DNA of 64,000 bases from Stenotrophomonas geniculata ATCC 19374 = JCM 13324 (GTDB lineage: Bacteria; Pseudomonadota; Gammaproteobacteria; Xanthomonadales; Xanthomonadaceae): contig NZ_LLXT01000117.1 of assembly GCF_001431625.1 (NCBI RefSeq), forward strand, positions 1 through 64,000. The letters are read 5' to 3'. Each line of letters opens with the position of its first letter. Position 1 is the first letter of the stretch. Shown here piece by piece: positions 25,513-35,048 of this stretch. The position numbers and the translations under genes were made by a program. The notes under the pieces were generated by a model. The model made no database searches. It worked only from the letters and a program-made list of their open reading frames with translations, and was not told where the DNA came from.

Positions 25513-26037
25513 TCAGCAGGGGATCGGCCTGCGCGGGCGCTGGCTCCTGACCCGCCCGGGGACGCTGATGATGACGCGGCTGTGCTCCTGTCCATTCATG
25601 CACAGCACGATGGACTGGTTGGTGCCGGCATTGCGGCCGTCGGGCCGGAACCGGATGTCGGGCCGATGATCGCTGGTGCGCAGGTCGACATGACGCCGGC
25701 GTGCCCTGTGCACGCGGAGTTCCCTTGCGGCGCCGGTCGCGCTGTTGGCCGGTTCGACCTGCACCCGCCAGCCCTGGCTCCATGCCTGGTCACATCTCAT
25801 GCCATCCGACGAACCGCAGACCGTCACACGGCGGCGTTCGGTGATGGCGGCGTTGCGTGCCATCGACAGGCTGGCGACCAGTTCGGCGCGCAGCGTTTCC
25901 GCCTGGAAGTGCCGCAGCGTGCGTTGCCAGGGGCCCCACGCCAAAGCCAGCAGGACCGACAGCACCATGACAGCGATCAGCAGCTCGATCAGATGGAGGC
26001 CGCGGTGGAGCCGGGCAGGGCGAAGATGAAGGGACAT
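25513..26037 (-). CDS. Orphan GspH/FimT-type pseudopilin
   Basis: About 174 residues from the ATG at 26037. Prepilin-like leader [22 protein letters not shown] keeps Gly-1 and Glu+5 but has Leu-His at +1/+2 where most have Phe-Thr. The head region ([37 protein letters not shown]) follows the GspH/FimT pattern, with C-terminal Arg/Pro-rich residues. Reverse strand, separated from the pilus operon by tRNA-Asn, so separately transcribed. Possibly a FimT paralogue involved in DNA uptake; this is inference. Confidence 0.8.
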   Translation of the reverse strand: MSLHLRPARLHRGLHLIELLIAVMVLSVLLALAWGPWQRTLRHFQAETLRAELVASLSMARNAAITERRRVTVCGSSDGMRCDQAWSQGWRVQVEPANSATGAARELRVHRARRRHVDLRTSDHRPDIRFRPDGRNAGTNQSIVLCMNGQEHSRVIISVPGRVRSQRPRRPIPC

Positions 26038-26165
26038 GCCTCCAGCCTCGTTCCGTGCTCGCGCATTCACCATCGGCCAACGCCGCGGCTGCCTGCCCGG
26101 AAACCCCTCAGCCGGCCGTCACCGCTTGCCCCGTATACTCACCCTTCCCGGGAACTGGCAACACC

Positions 26166-28190
26166 ATGAGCGACCGTTTTGAACTCGTCTCGCCGTATTC
26201 GCCGGCGGGCGACCAGCCTGATGCCATCGCAAAGCTGACCAGCAACTTTGAAGCGGGCATCGCCAAGCAGACCCTGCTGGGCGTCACCGGCTCGGGCAAG
26301 ACCTACACCATCGCCAACGTCATCCAGAACGTGCAGAAGCCGACGCTGATCATGGCGCCGAACAAGACGCTGGCGGCGCAGCTGTATGGCGAGTTCAAGG
26401 CGTTCTTCCCGCACAACGCGGTGGAGTATTTCGTCAGCTATTACGACTACTACCAGCCGGAAGCCTACGTGCCGTCGTCGGACACCTTCATCGAGAAGGA
26501 CAGTTCGATCAACGAGCACATCGAGCAGATGCGACTGGCGGCGACCAAGACCCTGCTGTCGCGCCCGGACGCGATCGTGGTGGCGACGGTATCTGCGATC
26601 TACGGCCTGGGCGCGCCGGAAGACTACCTGTCGTTGCGCCTGATCCTGTCCAAGGGCGAGCGCATCGACCAGCGCGATCTGATCAACCACCTCACCCAGC
26701 TGCAGTACACGCGCAACGAGTACGAGCTGCAGCGCGGTACGTTCCGCGTGCGTGGCGAAGTGATCGACGTGTTTCCGGCCGAGTCGGACAGCGAAGCCCT
26801 GCGCCTGGAACTGTTCGATGGCGAGGTCGAGAAGATCACCCTGTTCGACCCGCTCACCGGCGAGACGCTGCGCAACATGCAGCGCTTCACGGTCTACCCG
26901 AAGACCCACTACGCCACCACGCGCGAGCGTGTGCTGGCAGCGATCGAGACGATCAAGGTCGAGTTGAAGGAGCGGCTGGAGCAGCTGTACGCACAGAACA
27001 AGCTGGTCGAAGCACAGCGCCTGGCGCAGCGCACCCAGTTCGACCTGGAAATGATGGCCGAGGTCGGCTTCTGCAACGGCATCGAGAACTACTCCCGGCA
27101 CCTGACCGGCAAGAATGCCGGCGAACCGCCGCCGACCCTGTTCGACTACCTGCCGGCCGACGCGCTGCTGGTGATCGACGAATCCCACGTGACCATTCCG
27201 CAGATCGGTGCCATGTTCAAGGGCGACCGTTCGCGCAAGGAGACGCTGGTCGAATTCGGGTTCCGGCTGCCCTCGGCGCTGGACAACCGGCCGCTGCGCT
27301 TCGAGGAGTGGGAGGAGCGCTGCCCGCGCAGCATCTATGTGTCGGCCACGCCGGGCCCCTACGAGTACCGCGAGGCCGGTGACGAGATCACCGAGCTGGT
27401 CGTACGTCCCACCGGCCTGATCGACCCGGTGGTGGAGATCCGCCCGGTGGGGACCCAGGTCGACGACCTGATGAGCGAAGCCAACGCGCGCATCAAGGCC
27501 GGTGACCGGGTGCTGGTCACGACGCTGACCAAGCGCATGGCCGAGAACCTCACCGAGTACCTGACCGAGCACGGGATACGCGTGCGCTACCTGCACTCGG
27601 ACGTGGACACGGTCGAGCGCGTGGAGATCATCCGCGACCTGCGCCTGGGCAAGTTCGACGTGCTGGTGGGCATCAATCTACTGCGCGAAGGCCTGGACAT
27701 GCCGGAAGTGTCGCTGGTGGCGATCCTGGATGCCGACAAGGAGGGCTTCCTGCGCTCGACCGGCTCGCTGATCCAGACCATCGGCCGTGCCGCGCGCAAC
27801 GTGCGCGGCAAGGCGATCCTGTATGCGGACAAGATCACCCGTTCGATGCAGGCCGCGATCGATGAGACCGACCGTCGTCGCGCCAAACAGGTCGAGTACA
27901 ACGAGGAGCACGGCATCGTGCCGCGCTCGGTGGCGCGCCCGATCGTCGACGTGCTGGAAGGGGCGCGTTCGGACGCCGCCGAGAAGGAAGCAAAGAAGGG
28001 CAAGGGCAAAGGCAGGCCCGGCGTTGCCGAGGAGGGGAGTGACTATCGATCGCTCAGCCCGGCCCAGCTGGCGTCCCGTCTCAAGGCACTGGAACAGCAG
28101 ATGTACCAGCACGCCAAGAACCTGGAGTTCGAGGATGCCGCCCGCGTGCGTGACCAGATCCGGCAGCTGAAGGAAGCGAGTCTGGGCTGA
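26166..28190 (+). CDS. uvrB: Excinuclease ABC subunit B
   Basis: 674 residues. DNA damage recognition helicase of nucleotide excision repair. Walker A GVTGSGKT, the beta-hairpin region [24 protein letters not shown] helicase motif, late motifs [17 protein letters not shown] and QTIGRAARN, and a C-terminal UVR motif ([20 protein letters not shown]). The start at 26166 ([17 protein letters not shown]) matches family N-termini; the longer in-frame reading from 26055 overlaps the opposite gene's 5' region. uvrC lies 13 kb downstream in the same window. Confidence 0.97.
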   Translation: MSDRFELVSPYSPAGDQPDAIAKLTSNFEAGIAKQTLLGVTGSGKTYTIANVIQNVQKPTLIMAPNKTLAAQLYGEFKAFFPHNAVEYFVSYYDYYQPEAYVPSSDTFIEKDSSINEHIEQMRLAATKTLLSRPDAIVVATVSAIYGLGAPEDYLSLRLILSKGERIDQRDLINHLTQLQYTRNEYELQRGTFRVRGEVIDVFPAESDSEALRLELFDGEVEKITLFDPLTGETLRNMQRFTVYPKTHYATTRERVLAAIETIKVELKERLEQLYAQNKLVEAQRLAQRTQFDLEMMAEVGFCNGIENYSRHLTGKNAGEPPPTLFDYLPADALLVIDESHVTIPQIGAMFKGDRSRKETLVEFGFRLPSALDNRPLRFEEWEERCPRSIYVSATPGPYEYREAGDEITELVVRPTGLIDPVVEIRPVGTQVDDLMSEANARIKAGDRVLVTTLTKRMAENLTEYLTEHGIRVRYLHSDVDTVERVEIIRDLRLGKFDVLVGINLLREGLDMPEVSLVAILDADKEGFLRSTGSLIQTIGRAARNVRGKAILYADKITRSMQAAIDETDRRRAKQVEYNEEHGIVPRSVARPIVDVLEGARSDAAEKEAKKGKGKGRPGVAEEGSDYRSLSPAQLASRLKALEQQMYQHAKNLEFEDAARVRDQIRQLKEASLG

Positions 28191-28223
28191 ACGCGGCAGT
28201 GCAGCATCTTCTTCACAAAAGTG

Positions 28224-28252
28224 TTGCGCTTCACGGCCGGCATCCGTAATAT
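28224..28252 (+). promoter_or_regulatory. Promoter of the tRNA-Val pair
   Basis: TTGCGC (28224-28229), 17-bp spacer, TAATAT (28247-28252), about 45 bp upstream of the first tRNA-Val. Confidence 0.6.
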
Positions 28253-28297
28253 ACGCGGCCTGCACCGACGCAATCGCGGACGTTCAGAAGCAAAAAC

Positions 28298-28372
28298 GGG
28301 CGGTTAGCTCAGCGGTAGAGCACTACCTTGACATGGTAGGGGTCACAGGTTCGAACCCTGTACCGCCCACCA
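28298..28372 (+). tRNA. tRNA-Val (GAC), copy 1
   Basis: 75 nt, CCA encoded. The acceptor GGGCGGT pairs with ACCGCCC; anticodon GAC within CTACC-TTGACAT-GGTAG. Identical to the copy at 28471. Confidence 0.97.
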
Positions 28373-28409
28373 CGAAGTCTCCGGAAGGGGGCTGTCGTGA
28401 ACAGCAAAG

Positions 28410-28432
28410 CCCGGCCCTGGCGCCGGGTTTTT
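28410..28432 (+). terminator. Hairpin between the two tRNA-Val genes
   Basis: CCCGGC-cctggc-GCCGGG followed by TTTTT. Could end transcription of copy 1 or be a processing spacer. Confidence 0.65.
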
Positions 28433-28470
28433 ACGTAGCAAGGCCAGCTTTCGGGCGGCAAGAACAAGAT

Positions 28471-28545
28471 GGGCGGTTAGCTCAGCGGTAGAGCACTACC
28501 TTGACATGGTAGGGGTCACAGGTTCGAACCCTGTACCGCCCACCA
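28471..28545 (+). tRNA. tRNA-Val (GAC), copy 2
   Basis: 75 nt, identical in sequence to copy 1, with encoded CCA. No separate clear promoter was seen in the 98-bp spacer, so co-transcription with copy 1 is likely. Confidence 0.97.
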
Positions 28546-28587
28546 CCTGGCTCCCGGCATTGCCGGTGCAGCGGTGGATCACGATGG

Positions 28588-28613
28588 AAGCCGGCCCTGG
28601 GTCGGCTTTTTTC
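28588..28613 (+). terminator. Terminator after tRNA-Val copy 2
   Basis: AAGCCGGCCC-tg-GGTCGGCTT-type stem with six T residues. Confidence 0.8.
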
Positions 28614-28643
28614 GTTTTAGGCATCGACCACGGTTCCACATGG

Positions 28644-28976
28644 TCAGCGTTGCACGGCCAGGTCTTCGACGCTGATCATCCGCTGCAACTTCCAGTGGCC
28701 GTCCACGCGCTCCCAGAGCTGGGCAACGCGAACCGTCGCACCACGCGTGGGCTGGGCATCGGCGGGTTCGCGTTGCACGGGCTGGTTGGCCAGCCTCAGG
28801 ACCCGGTCCTGGCGCAGCCGGTAAAGCAGCAGGGAGGGCGAACCGCAATCCTGTCGTACGGCTTCCGGCTGCTGGGTTTCGGCAATCAGGATCTGGCTGC
28901 GAAGGGCCTCTTCAGTGGGCTCGCTGCCAGCGCCGAACAGGCTGGAGAGCAGCAGCATCAGGGCAAGCATCGGCAT
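28644..28976 (-). CDS. Hypothetical secreted protein
   Basis: About 110 residues from the ATG at 28976 (MPMLALMLLLSSLFGAGS, signal-like). The end of the protein (VRVAQLWERVDGHWKLQRMIS) resembles the last strands of NTF2/SnoaL-like folds, but the rest is not recognisable. A longer start at 29021 is possible but less signal-like. Stands alone, reverse, opposite the tRNA-Val terminator. No function assigned. Confidence 0.55.
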   Translation of the reverse strand: MPMLALMLLLSSLFGAGSEPTEEALRSQILIAETQQPEAVRQDCGSPSLLLYRLRQDRVLRLANQPVQREPADAQPTRGATVRVAQLWERVDGHWKLQRMISVEDLAVQR

Positions 28977-29159
28977 GGCACGGTGCTCCAGCGGGAAAGT
29001 GCACGCAGGCTGGCATGACATCTGGGGTGCTGCAGCCGGTCTGCGACGAAGGCTGGAATTGAGCCGCCAAAGACGGCCGGGGGGGCGATGAATCCGGGCC
29101 GTGCAGGCGTAGACTTCGGTCTACCGCGCAATCGCGCCGTCACTGCAAGGAGCTGCCGC

Positions 29160-29300
29160 ATGAGCGATCACGTTCCGGTTTCCCGGCCCAATCCCATCCT
29201 TGAGCTGCTGTTCGGCGGCAACATGCTGGAGGGTACCTTCAAGGCGGTGATCTGGGTGGCCCTGCTGGCGGCGGTGCTGGCGTGGACCACGTTCCGCTGA
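29160..29300 (+). CDS. Small single-pass membrane protein (46 residues)
   Basis: The ATG at 29160 has AAGGAG 7 bases upstream. After a soluble start (SDHVPVSRPNPILELLFGGN) comes one hydrophobic helix, TFKAVIWVALLAAVLAW. An upstream in-frame codon (29088) would add 24 residues of poor character. Not recognised; the strong ribosome binding site is the main support. No adjacent gene in the same direction. Confidence 0.55.
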   Translation: MSDHVPVSRPNPILELLFGGNMLEGTFKAVIWVALLAAVLAWTTFR

Positions 29301-29345
29301 GTCTTCCCACTGCCTTGCAGCACCGGCAGCGTTGCTGGCCTGCGC

Positions 29346-29630
29346 TCAGGCGCTGAAGGCCTGGCGCAGACTGCGCAGGGTGGCCTGGCGATGTTCCTTT
29401 GCGGTTGCTTCGCCCATCTCAAGTTCCTGCAGGCGCAATCCCACCAGCATCATCGACAACGCATAGCCGCGTGCCGCATCGGCAGCACGCGAAAGGCCAA
29501 GTGCGCGGCGCGTCAACGCGTTCACGTGTTCCAGGTCCGGCAGCAGCCCCAGGTAGGCGCGCTCGGCGCTGTCCAGGTCCGGGGCACGCAGGATCGCGTG
29601 CGCTTCAGCAGCAGGGGAGACGGAGGCCAT
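29346..29630 (-). CDS. Hypothetical helical protein
   Basis: 94 residues, predicted mostly helical (ALTRRALGLSRAADAARGYA; MMLVGLRLQELEMGEATAKE). No family recognised. It ends 45 bp from the opposite small membrane protein gene and lies 30 bp downstream of the mipA-like gene on the same strand, so could be in its transcript. Confidence 0.55.
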   Translation of the reverse strand: MASVSPAAEAHAILRAPDLDSAERAYLGLLPDLEHVNALTRRALGLSRAADAARGYALSMMLVGLRLQELEMGEATAKEHRQATLRSLRQAFSA

Positions 29631-29660
29631 GGGGGGTCCTTGTCCGTTGCGGGCGCTCGA

Positions 29661-30428
29661 TCAGAACGAGCGCATCAGGGAAACGAAGGCCGACGTCTGC
29701 GTACCGCGACGGGCCATCGGGCTGTCCTTTACGGCATCGCCGAACCACTGGTTGGCGACGACGCCGGTCGCGCGCCACTTCGTGCCCAGGGGCGTGCTGA
29801 CCGCGATCTGCAGGTTCGGTGATGTCGCGCTGCCCGGGTTGTACGCGGCAAGTCCCGAGCGCAGCGCTTCTTCGTCGGTGATGCCGTAGTAGTAGTCGAG
29901 CAGGCGCGCACTGGAGTGCACCACGCCGACCTTGGGCACCCAGGTGAAGCGACCGGCCTGGATCGGATAGCTGTAGTGCAGACGCGATTCCATGCCACCT
30001 CCGTGGCCGGTGACCTCGCGCATCACGCTGGCCTCGACGATGCCCCAGTCGGCGCTGTATTCACCATTGACGCCGGCCATGGCAGACATCTGCCGGCTGT
30101 GCAGGCGACGCAGCTGAGGATCGTTCACGTCGTCGGTCTTGAAGCGCAGCGTGTAGGGCGTGACCGCCGCCGACAGGCGCAGGCCTTCGCGCTTGTACAG
30201 GTACATGCCCAGTGAGCCCGGGCTGGCGAAGAAGCGCTCGCCCTGCCAGGCAATGGACGGTACGACCAGCGGCTTGACGTCGTAGTGGGCGTAGGCCCCT
30301 GAGGTCGCGCCGGCACTGATACCGGCCTGCACCCCCGGGTTCCGGTCGGCGGCGTGGGTGATCAACGGGAGGCCGATGGCAGCGGAGAACAGCAACGGGC
30401 GCAGCAGGGTCGGGGACAGCGACGGCAT
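29661..30428 (-). CDS. MipA/OmpV family outer membrane protein
   Basis: 255 residues. Signal peptide (PLLFSAAIGLPLITHAA) followed by an antiparallel barrel with the family's GAYAHYDVKPLVVPSIAWQG and LGMYLYKREGLRLSAAVTPY, and a terminal Phe (SAFVSLMRSF). MipA was described as a scaffold for murein enzymes in E. coli; other members respond to antibiotics or metals. It is divergent from a two-component system, with a candidate response-regulator site between them, suggesting it is a target. Confidence 0.85.
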   Translation of the reverse strand: MPSLSPTLLRPLLFSAAIGLPLITHAADRNPGVQAGISAGATSGAYAHYDVKPLVVPSIAWQGERFFASPGSLGMYLYKREGLRLSAAVTPYTLRFKTDDVNDPQLRRLHSRQMSAMAGVNGEYSADWGIVEASVMREVTGHGGGMESRLHYSYPIQAGRFTWVPKVGVVHSSARLLDYYYGITDEEALRSGLAAYNPGSATSPNLQIAVSTPLGTKWRATGVVANQWFGDAVKDSPMARRGTQTSAFVSLMRSF

Positions 30429-30472
30429 CGATCAGCCACTTTGCGGGGGATGGCTGTGCATGGTGCGGCCAC

Positions 30473-30490
30473 AACATTGTCAGAACATTG
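30473..30490 (+). promoter_or_regulatory. Candidate OmpR/PhoP-type direct-repeat operator
   Basis: AACATTG at 30473-30479 and again at 30484-30490, an 11-bp period; the flanking 11-mers share 9 of 11 bases. Tandem half-sites with 10-11 bp period are typical for OmpR/PhoP-family dimers. It lies in the divergent region between mipA and the response regulator gene. Confidence 0.45.
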
Positions 30491-30573
30491 CGCCTTGGCA
30501 TTCGGCACGCGAAGGCGCCCAAAGCCGGCGCCAGGCACTATGATCGGCACCGTTTCCGGTAGCCGAGCCCCTG

Positions 30574-31245
30574 ATGCGCATCCTCCTGGTCGAAGACGAT
30601 CCCGATCTGTCCCGTGCCCTGCAATCGGGCCTGGAGCGGCAGGGCGTGGTCGCCGACGTGGTCGGCAGCCTGGCCGAAGCCGCGGTCGCGCTGCGCGAGC
30701 CGGTGCACCAGCTGATGCTGCTCGACCGCCAGCTGCCCGATGGCGATGGCGTGGCGTTCGTCGCCACCGCGCGCGCGCTGCGCCCGAACCTGGCGGTGAT
30801 CATGCTGACCGCCAAGGGCACGCTGTCGGACAAGGTCGAGGGGCTGGACGTCGGTGCCGATGACTACCTGGTGAAGCCGGTGGCGATCGAGGAGCTGATG
30901 GCGCGGATCCGCGCGGTCTCGCGCCGGCCCTCGGCGATGGTGACGCCAAGCCTGCATCTGGGCCGGCTGGAATTCGACTTCGAATCGCTGCAGGCGCAGG
31001 TGGAGGGCCAGCTGTTGGCGCTGCCCCGGCGCCAGGTGCTGGTGCTGCAGGCGCTGGCGATGCGACAGGGACGCACCGTCACCCGCAGCGCGTTGGAGGC
31101 GGCAGTGTACGGCTTCGATGACGAGATCCAGTCCAATGCACTGGACGCGCATATCTCCAAGCTGCGCAAGGCGCTGCAACAGGCCGGGGCCGGCGTGGAG
31201 ATCCATGTGATCCGCGGCGTCGGCTACCTGCTGGCGGAGGCCTGA
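30574..31245 (+). CDS. OmpR/PhoP-family response regulator
   Basis: 223 residues. Receiver domain with acidic pocket E7/D8/D9, phosphoacceptor D51 (LMLLDRQLPDGDG), the MLTAKG threonine and the VKP lysine. The winged-helix domain at ~125-223 has SNALDAHISKLRKALQQAG and IHVIRGVGYLL. Immediately followed by its kinase gene (one base between stop and ATG). Likely regulates the divergent mipA-like gene and itself through the AACATTG repeat (inference). Confidence 0.93.
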   Translation: MRILLVEDDPDLSRALQSGLERQGVVADVVGSLAEAAVALREPVHQLMLLDRQLPDGDGVAFVATARALRPNLAVIMLTAKGTLSDKVEGLDVGADDYLVKPVAIEELMARIRAVSRRPSAMVTPSLHLGRLEFDFESLQAQVEGQLLALPRRQVLVLQALAMRQGRTVTRSALEAAVYGFDDEIQSNALDAHISKLRKALQQAGAGVEIHVIRGVGYLLAEA

Positions 31246-31246
31246 G

Positions 31247-32590
31247 ATGGCACGTCCGATCCGCTCCATCACCCTGGGCCTGGCCTGGCGGTTGTTCCTG
31301 GCGCAGGCCTTCACCGTGCTGTTCGCGGTGGTTGCGTTGATCCTGACCTGGGGTGACAAGGACACCTGGGGCATGGACATGTTCATGGCCGAGGCGGTGG
31401 CCAAGGCGGTGCACAGCGATGGTGGCCGGCTGGTGCTGGACCAGGCGCGCTGGGAAAAGCTCGATGCCAGTGCCGGCGGCAACCTCTGGTTCGCGGCAGT
31501 CGACGACAAGGGGGTCTGGTTGGAGCGCGGCACGATTCCGGCGATCCACGCGCCGCTGCTGGCGCGGTTGCCGACGCTGGGCGCGACCGAACTTGGTTCG
31601 CTGGTTCCGCCCTACCTGGATGTGGCGCGGGTGATGATCCGCAACGAGGATGGACGGCGCATCACGGTGATGGTGGGCGGGGCACCGAAGGGCGGGCTGC
31701 TGGATGGCGCGCTGATGGTGCTGCGCCTGATCGGCCTGTGGTTCTTCCTGCCGCTGATCGTGGTCACGCTGCTGGTGATGCCGACCGTGATCCACCGCGC
31801 GATGCGTGGCGTGCGCCGCTCCGCGCAACAGGCCAAGGAGCTGGATATCGGCCAGCCGGGTGCGCGGCTGGATGCGCAGCTGGTGTCGACCGAGGTCGCG
31901 CCGTTGGTCGAAGCCTTCAACGACGCGATCGACAAGGTGCAGCAGGGCTATGCGGCGCGTGACAAGTTCCTTGCCGATGCCGCGCACGAGCTGCGTGTGC
32001 CGATCGCGGTAGTGCAGGCGCGTCTGTCGCAGCTGCCGCAGGGCGAGCTGAAGTCGCAGCTGCTGACCGACGTAGCGCGGCTCGGCAACGTCGCCGAGCA
32101 CCTGCTTGACCTGCAGCGACTTGATCGCAATGTCGGCGCACTGCAGCGGCTGGATCTGGCGCTGCTGGTGCGTGAAGCGGCCGCCGATCTGGCGCCGCTG
32201 GTGGTCGGTGCCGGCTACGGCTTCGAAGTGGATGCACCTGAGATGCCGGTGTGGATCCACGGCGACAGCCTGGCGTTGGGACGGGTGATCGCCAACCTGG
32301 TGCACAACGCCATTGTCCACGGCGGCGGACGCGGCACCATCTGCGTGCGCCTGGATGCACGTGGCCTGCTGGAAGTCAGCGATCAGGGTGCCGGTATTCC
32401 GGTGAGCGATCGTGAAGCGATCTTCGAGCCGTTCCATCGCCTGCGCGCGGCGGGCAGTGGCAGTGGCCTGGGCCTGCATCTGGTGAAGGAAATCGTGCAG
32501 CACCACGGCGGCTCGGTCAGTGTCGGCGAGGCCGCTGGCGGTGGTGCCAGCTTCCGGGTCAATTTCCACCGCGGCACCGTCCGGCGCTGA
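31247..32590 (+). CDS. Sensor histidine kinase
   Basis: 447 residues. TM1 at ~17-35, periplasmic sensor of ~115 residues, TM2 at ~155-180, a HAMP-like linker, then a DHp with phospho-His H247 (DAAHELRVPIAVVQARL). The HATPase domain has N354 (NLVHNAIVHGG), G1 DQGAGIP and G2 GSGSGLGLHL. Membrane partner of the preceding response regulator. The sensor segment is not recognised, so the signal is unknown. Confidence 0.92.
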   Translation: MARPIRSITLGLAWRLFLAQAFTVLFAVVALILTWGDKDTWGMDMFMAEAVAKAVHSDGGRLVLDQARWEKLDASAGGNLWFAAVDDKGVWLERGTIPAIHAPLLARLPTLGATELGSLVPPYLDVARVMIRNEDGRRITVMVGGAPKGGLLDGALMVLRLIGLWFFLPLIVVTLLVMPTVIHRAMRGVRRSAQQAKELDIGQPGARLDAQLVSTEVAPLVEAFNDAIDKVQQGYAARDKFLADAAHELRVPIAVVQARLSQLPQGELKSQLLTDVARLGNVAEHLLDLQRLDRNVGALQRLDLALLVREAAADLAPLVVGAGYGFEVDAPEMPVWIHGDSLALGRVIANLVHNAIVHGGGRGTICVRLDARGLLEVSDQGAGIPVSDREAIFEPFHRLRAAGSGSGLGLHLVKEIVQHHGGSVSVGEAAGGGASFRVNFHRGTVRR

Positions 32591-32648
32591 CAGCCGCGCG
32601 GGGAAAACCCCGATAGGCAACTGTCGCGCCCGGCGGCAGGCTGCTGGA

Positions 32649-35045
32649 ATGGTTTCCGAACGTTCCGCGCCGGCCCTGTTCGGCCCCGGCTGCGCCGCCG
32701 GCCTGGTGCTGGGCGCGCTGGCCTGCGTGCAGATGCCGGCGTTGCTGCCGCTGTGGCTGAGCGTGCCGATGGCGGTTGCAGGCGGCGCGGGCTGGCTGCT
32801 GCGCTGGCGAGGCCGCACCTGGGCTGCAGTCATGCTCGGCCTGGCATGGGCAACAGTGCACGGGCAGTGGGCCCTGCACGACCAGCTTCCACCCGACGCG
32901 CCGCCGCAGGATGTGCAGGTGCGCGGGCGGGTGGCCGATCTTCCGCAGAGAGGCCCCGGTTACACGCGTTTCGTGCTGCACGTGGAGGAGGCCGATACGC
33001 TGCCAGTGCTGCGCGGCAAGCGCCTGCAGGTCACCTGGAACGACCCGTGGCGCGGATCGTCAGCGCACGAGGCCGGCGGGCGACATGCGGTTCGTGCCGG
33101 GGCGCATTGGCAGTTGTCGTTGCGCGTGCGTGCGCCACGCTCGCGGATCAATCCCGGCGGCTTCGATGGCGAACGCCATGCATTGCTGCGTGGTATCTCC
33201 GGCAATGGCACGGTGCGCGACCCGGGCGCTGCCCGTGAGCACGCGCCTGCGCAGGGCCTGCCGGCCTGGCGCGAGCGCAGCAGTGATGCCATCGCCACGC
33301 AGGTGGCACATCCTGCCGCGCGGTTCGTGCAGGCCTTGGCCCTGGGCGACACCCGCGGCCTGTCCGATGCCGACTGGGAACACCTGCGCGCGCTGGGCCT
33401 GACCCATCTGGTCGCCATTTCCGGGTTTCACGTGGGCGTGGTGGCGGGTTTCGGCGTGCTGCTGTGCCGCGTGTCGTGGTGGCTGTGCCCAGTGCTGGGA
33501 CGGTACTGGCCACGGCCGCAGGCGGCGGCATGGGGCGCGGCGCTGGCCGCAGCCGCCTATGCCGTGGCAGCCGGCGGCGCGCTGCCAACGGTGCGTGCGG
33601 CGCTGATGATCGGGCTGGTGGCACTGGCCCGTGCCGGACGTCGCCCGGTGGGTGCGGGGCAGGGGCTGGCCCTGGCCGCGATGGTGATGCTGTTGCCGGC
33701 GCCGCTGTCGGTGCTGTCGGCCGGGTTCTGGCTCAGCTTTGGCGGCGTGCTGTGGCTGCTGTGGTGCCTGCCGCGAACCGGGCCGGAGGGCGCCGGTGGG
33801 GGCCTGCGTGGCTTCCTGGCCGCGCAGGGCGTGGCCAGCCTCGGCCTGTTGCCGCTGTGCGTGGCCCTGTTCGGCTGCACCGCGCGCTTGGGGCCGCTGG
33901 TCAATCTGCCGATCATTCCGTGGTGGACCCTGCTGGTGGTGCCGTTGTCGTTGCTGGGTACCGCGCTGCAGGTGCTGCACGACGGTGCCGGGCGCTGGGC
34001 CTGGCGTGCCGCGGCCTGGCTGTTCGAGCTGAGTTGGCAGGCGCTGCAGCCACTGGCGCTGCACCCGCAGGCCATGTGGTGGTTGGCTGAGGCGCCGCGC
34101 TGGGCGGTACCGGCGGCACTGGCCGGGGTGTTCTGGTGGCTGCTGCCACGCGGCGCCGGCGGTGGCCTGGCGGGCCTGCTGCTGTGCCTGCCGCTGCTGT
34201 GGCCCGCCCGGCATGCACCGGCCGAAGGAGAACTGGAGCTGCTGGTGCATGACGTAGGGCAGGGCGCTGCGGTGCTGGTGCGTACGGCGCGGCACGCGCT
34301 CTGGTACGACGTGGGGCCGCCGACCGGCGGCGAAGGCAACGAGCGGATTCTGGTCCCGGCGCTGCGCGCGCTCGGCCAGGGGCCGCCCCGGCAGGTGATG
34401 CTCAGCCATGACCATCTTGATCACACCGGCAGCCTGTCCAGCCTGCGACGGCAGCTGCCCGGACTGCAGCTGCTGGCGCCACCGGGCAGCACCATCGCTG
34501 GCGCCACGCCCTGCCAGCAGGGGCTGCGCTGGCAGTGGGACGGGGTAGATTTCCAGGTCCTGCACCCGGCGCCGGGCAGCCGTCAGGCCGAGAACGAAGA
34601 CAGCTGCGTGCTGCGCATCGCCAGCCGCCACGGCGTGGTCCTGCTGCCGGGTGACATCGGCCGGCCGGCCGAGCGGACGCTGCTGGAGGCGTCTCCGGCA
34701 GCGCTGAAGGCGGATGTGGTGCTGGTGCCGCACCATGGCAGCGGCGGCAGCTCCAGCGCGCCGTGGGTCGAGGCCGTGGCGCCACGGCTGGCGGTGGTCT
34801 CGGCCGGGCACCGCAACCGCTTCGGGCATCCTCGCCAGGACGTGGTCCAGCGCTGGCAGGCGCAAGGGGCCGAGGTACTGGCCACGGCCGATTCCGGGGC
34901 GATCCGCATATGGCTTGGCGCACAAGGGCTGCAGCTGCGTGAACAGCGCATCCACGCATCCCGCTGGTGGGATGCCGCTGGGCGGGCGCGGTCGGCTGCT
35001 ATCCTATCGCCGATCGAACAAGCGGCCGTTGGGCCGGAGGGTTGA
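32649..35045 (+). CDS. comEC: DNA internalization competence protein ComEC/Rec2
   Basis: 798 residues. N-terminal DUF4131 region, central multi-helix competence domain (LGLTHLVAISGFHVGVVAGF is the signature), and a C-terminal metallo-beta-lactamase domain with DVGQGAAVLV, HDHLDHTGS and VPHHGS metal-binding motifs. Forms the inner-membrane channel for single-stranded DNA in transformation. The ATG at 32649 is chosen; an in-frame opening at 32520 overlaps the kinase gene. The pilus cluster in the same window would supply the uptake pilus. Confidence 0.93.
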   Translation: MVSERSAPALFGPGCAAGLVLGALACVQMPALLPLWLSVPMAVAGGAGWLLRWRGRTWAAVMLGLAWATVHGQWALHDQLPPDAPPQDVQVRGRVADLPQRGPGYTRFVLHVEEADTLPVLRGKRLQVTWNDPWRGSSAHEAGGRHAVRAGAHWQLSLRVRAPRSRINPGGFDGERHALLRGISGNGTVRDPGAAREHAPAQGLPAWRERSSDAIATQVAHPAARFVQALALGDTRGLSDADWEHLRALGLTHLVAISGFHVGVVAGFGVLLCRVSWWLCPVLGRYWPRPQAAAWGAALAAAAYAVAAGGALPTVRAALMIGLVALARAGRRPVGAGQGLALAAMVMLLPAPLSVLSAGFWLSFGGVLWLLWCLPRTGPEGAGGGLRGFLAAQGVASLGLLPLCVALFGCTARLGPLVNLPIIPWWTLLVVPLSLLGTALQVLHDGAGRWAWRAAAWLFELSWQALQPLALHPQAMWWLAEAPRWAVPAALAGVFWWLLPRGAGGGLAGLLLCLPLLWPARHAPAEGELELLVHDVGQGAAVLVRTARHALWYDVGPPTGGEGNERILVPALRALGQGPPRQVMLSHDHLDHTGSLSSLRRQLPGLQLLAPPGSTIAGATPCQQGLRWQWDGVDFQVLHPAPGSRQAENEDSCVLRIASRHGVVLLPGDIGRPAERTLLEASPAALKADVVLVPHHGSGGSSSAPWVEAVAPRLAVVSAGHRNRFGHPRQDVVQRWQAQGAEVLATADSGAIRIWLGAQGLQLREQRIHASRWWDAAGRARSAAILSPIEQAAVGPEG

Positions 35046-35048
35046 AAC

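Noticed and set aside
33060-34955. 631-residue reverse ORF opposite comEC, and similar long reverse ORFs opposite petB, purK, uvrB, msbA, lpxK and uvrC
   Set aside because: High-GC shadow frames. The forward frames have family motifs; the reverse proteins are Arg/His/Gln/Pro-rich without recognisable domains.
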